20,000 nt of DNA from Cristatella mucedo (taxonomy: Eukaryota; Bryozoa; Phylactolaemata; Cristatellidae), in the NCBI GenBank assembly GCA_009760855.2, contig WPIO01000008.1, positions 6,655,001 to 6,675,000 on the forward strand. The letters run 5' to 3'. This document shows, one piece after another, positions 18,152-20,000 of the stretch. The notes under the pieces are model-generated. The model had not been told where the DNA came from. It ran no database searches and was given only the letters and a program-made list of their open reading frames with translations. Both the position numbers and the translations under genes were made by a program. Position 1 is the stretch's first letter. Every line of letters begins with the position of its first letter.

Positions 18152-19048
18152 GACAGCTGCCTTTATGTGTAGATCCGTCTGCTTGCAGTGGCCAGTCACA
18201 GATAAAAGCTGAGAGTACCAACTAAAACCTGCCAAGGCAAAACCTCAGTGCTGATAACTAGTGCTGCCGGTCATTGTCAGACAGACCCAACATGTAGCAT
18301 GTGCTGGTCGAAATCTTAGAGATATGCGAACTGAATCTTGTTATTGGATGCACGAGTATTCGGTGGCATAATGCAAGCACAGCGCCTACAGCAGTGGGAA
18401 GAGACTTTTTTACACCTTACCTTCATTTAGAAAATTTTACCACCTGACTATCTTCCTCTAACGCATGGAAAGAAGAATTACGGCACCATGGGGATGTTCA
18501 CATACACGTCAATAATAAACTAATGGTGATCTTGATATTCAACAAAAAATAGCTGCCAGCATAAGCTCATTTCACAAGTTACCACTAGAATTATGCAACC
18601 CTAGTAAGAGAAGTTCTTCTATACCACTGCAATAGAAATCGCCTGTCTCGTGTAACAAAACTTATAAGGCTGGCAGTTCGCTGTGCAAGCGTTGATAACC
18701 ACATCTTTCTAAAGCAATATTGGCATGCTCAACTCGTGCTAAGAATTAGGATAAAAAGCTTAAGTAAACAAGTTGCCAAAGCTGTATGAAGGAACATTGC
18801 AAGCAGCCTAGCAGCTGCAGGTGCTCCTGGAACGACCACAACGTGCAGCAGTTCGCAAATGCAGGTAACTCAGCAAGAGGCAATGTAGACTAGCATAGTT
18901 CGTCTGTATAGAGAGCACTAAAATAGTGTGCCATTGTGTCATTGCACTCGTAGTTAGACCAGGATGTTGAGAGCTAATTTCAAAAGGCATGGGCATGGGT
19001 ACCCAAACCGAGTGATCTATCAACAACTAATTGGATATGTAGGCATCA
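18152..19048. other. Upstream flank of the lectin gene
   Basis: It should contain the promoter if exon 1 is the first exon. No TATA box or clear CpG-rich stretch was recognised. An open frame at 18808-19026 (minus) has no domain; a CAG|GTAACT on the plus strand near 18865 looks like a donor but lacks a convincing acceptor. Confidence 0.4.
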
Positions 19049-19251
19049 CTAAAGAATCAAAGCAACTTTAAAAGCTGTCGAAAGCTTCCAACAGATGTCA
19101 GTTCTGTCAGCTGACTGCTGCTGATGACGAGTCAGAAGATTGATGAGTCCATCCATGACGGCCTTGGTCTGGCTGCCCAATAGACCTGTATCCTGTGCAC
19201 TAGTGGCAACCAGTTGAGCTTTAAGGGAACTTGCTATATGCTCCAGGTGCT
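19049..19251 (-). CDS. Candidate terminal exon of an upstream minus-strand gene
   Basis: After CCCATTCTCTCAG, a phase-1 frame of 66 residues ends at TAG (19051-19049). It reads EHLEHIASSLKAQLVATSAQ, then GSQTKAVMDGLINLLTRHQQ, then CWKLSTAFKVALIL. The heptad-like spacing of Leu, Ile and Ala suggests amphipathic helices. I do not recognise a family. No AATAAA lies close downstream on this strand, which weakens the call. It could instead be an internal exon of the lectin gene's 5' region, but it ends in a stop. Confidence 0.28.
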
Positions 19252-19440
19252 CTGAGAGAATGGGACGGGTCGTCAAAAAACGATTTCTATCACACAAATT
19301 CGCATTTTAAATTCGGTAGCTTCTTGTGTCCTGGTGTGCTTTTGGTATCAAAAAATAAATTAGCAATCGGCCAAGCCCACTAAGTGTGGCTGTCAAATGA
19401 CCATTCCTGTGCAAGGAACTTCAGTAAATAACCTAGATCA

Positions 19441-19441
19441 G

Positions 19442-19492
<51 letters not shown>

Positions 19493-19785
19493 CTTTATAT
19501 GTATATATATACATATATATATATATATAGAAGATATATATAAGAAGAGAGGAAGAGAGGGAGGGAACCGGACAGAGGGATATGTATGTATATATATATA
19601 TACTTTATATGTATATATCTATATATATATATATATATAGAAGATATATATATATATATATAAGAAGAGAGGGATGGAACCGGACAGAGGGATATGTATC
19701 TGTATCTATATGATATATGTCTATATATATATGATATATGATATATGTCTATGTATCTATGTATATGTATCCTTCTATCTGGCTT
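19441..19785. repeat. Compound TA-rich microsatellite with tandem duplication of about 110 bp
   Basis: (CT)n, then (TA)n. ACTTTATATGTATATAT recurs at 19492 and 19602, and GGAACCGGACAGAGGGATAT recurs at 19564 and 19676, an offset of 110-112 bp. Each unit also carries ATAGAAGATATATA and AAGAAGAGAGG. GATATATGTCTATRTAT-type repeats follow to about 19770. Confidence 0.93.

Positions 19786-20000
<215 letters not shown>

Noticed and set aside
18740-18880. Plus-strand Thr/Ser-rich mini-exon ending CAG|GTAACT, and a minus-strand hydrophobic frame over the same bases
   Set aside because: The acceptor lacks a pyrimidine tract; neither reading has partner exons or a recognisable domain.

Overview
The window looks like nuclear DNA from an invertebrate animal. 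It has long introns with GT/AG splice sites, extracellular-domain exons, several decayed non-LTR retrotransposons and long microsatellites. There is no sign of bacterial or organellar organisation. I cannot name the phylum from sequence alone.

The main host gene is on the minus strand and is invisible to simple ORF calling. I assembled six exons by eye: 18151-18070 (signal peptide), 14288-14195, 14057-13924, 6393-6294, 6177-5999 and 2977-2798. Every junction keeps the reading frame and uses GT...AG. Joined, they read as a 256-residue open secreted protein: signal peptide, one complete C-type-lectin-like domain (CTLD1), then the N-terminal half of a second one (CTLD2). CTLD1 has the six canonical cysteines and the WxGL and WDG signatures, but lacks the EPN/QPD and WND calcium and sugar motifs. 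The rest of CTLD2 either lies left of the window or has decayed; a weak relic sits near 2170-2303.

The introns are filled by one non-LTR family of the CR1/L2/Rex1-like group, encoding an apurinic-type endonuclease and a reverse transcriptase. Copy 3 (about 7030-10800, minus) is nearly complete but frameshifted, and a GC-rich insert of about 334 bp interrupts it. Copy 1 (1-605, minus), copy 2 (about 3185-4765, plus) and copy 4 (15032-15385, minus) are partial. Two isolated 3' tails lie at 3917-4006 (nested inside copy 2) and 6455-6543. The copies share a 3' terminal stem-loop followed by (ATT)n, and the stem shows compensating base changes between copies.

Other content: a plausible SEA-like exon on the plus strand (15400-15602) inside intron 1, directly beside the 5' end of copy 4; a possible terminal exon of an upstream minus-strand gene (19049-19251); an unrecognised 152-codon open frame (11836-12294); several tandem repeats; a CT-rich tract (6631-6890); a TG-rich tract (11318-11434); and a large compound TA/CT microsatellite with a tandem duplication of about 110 bp filling 19441-20000.
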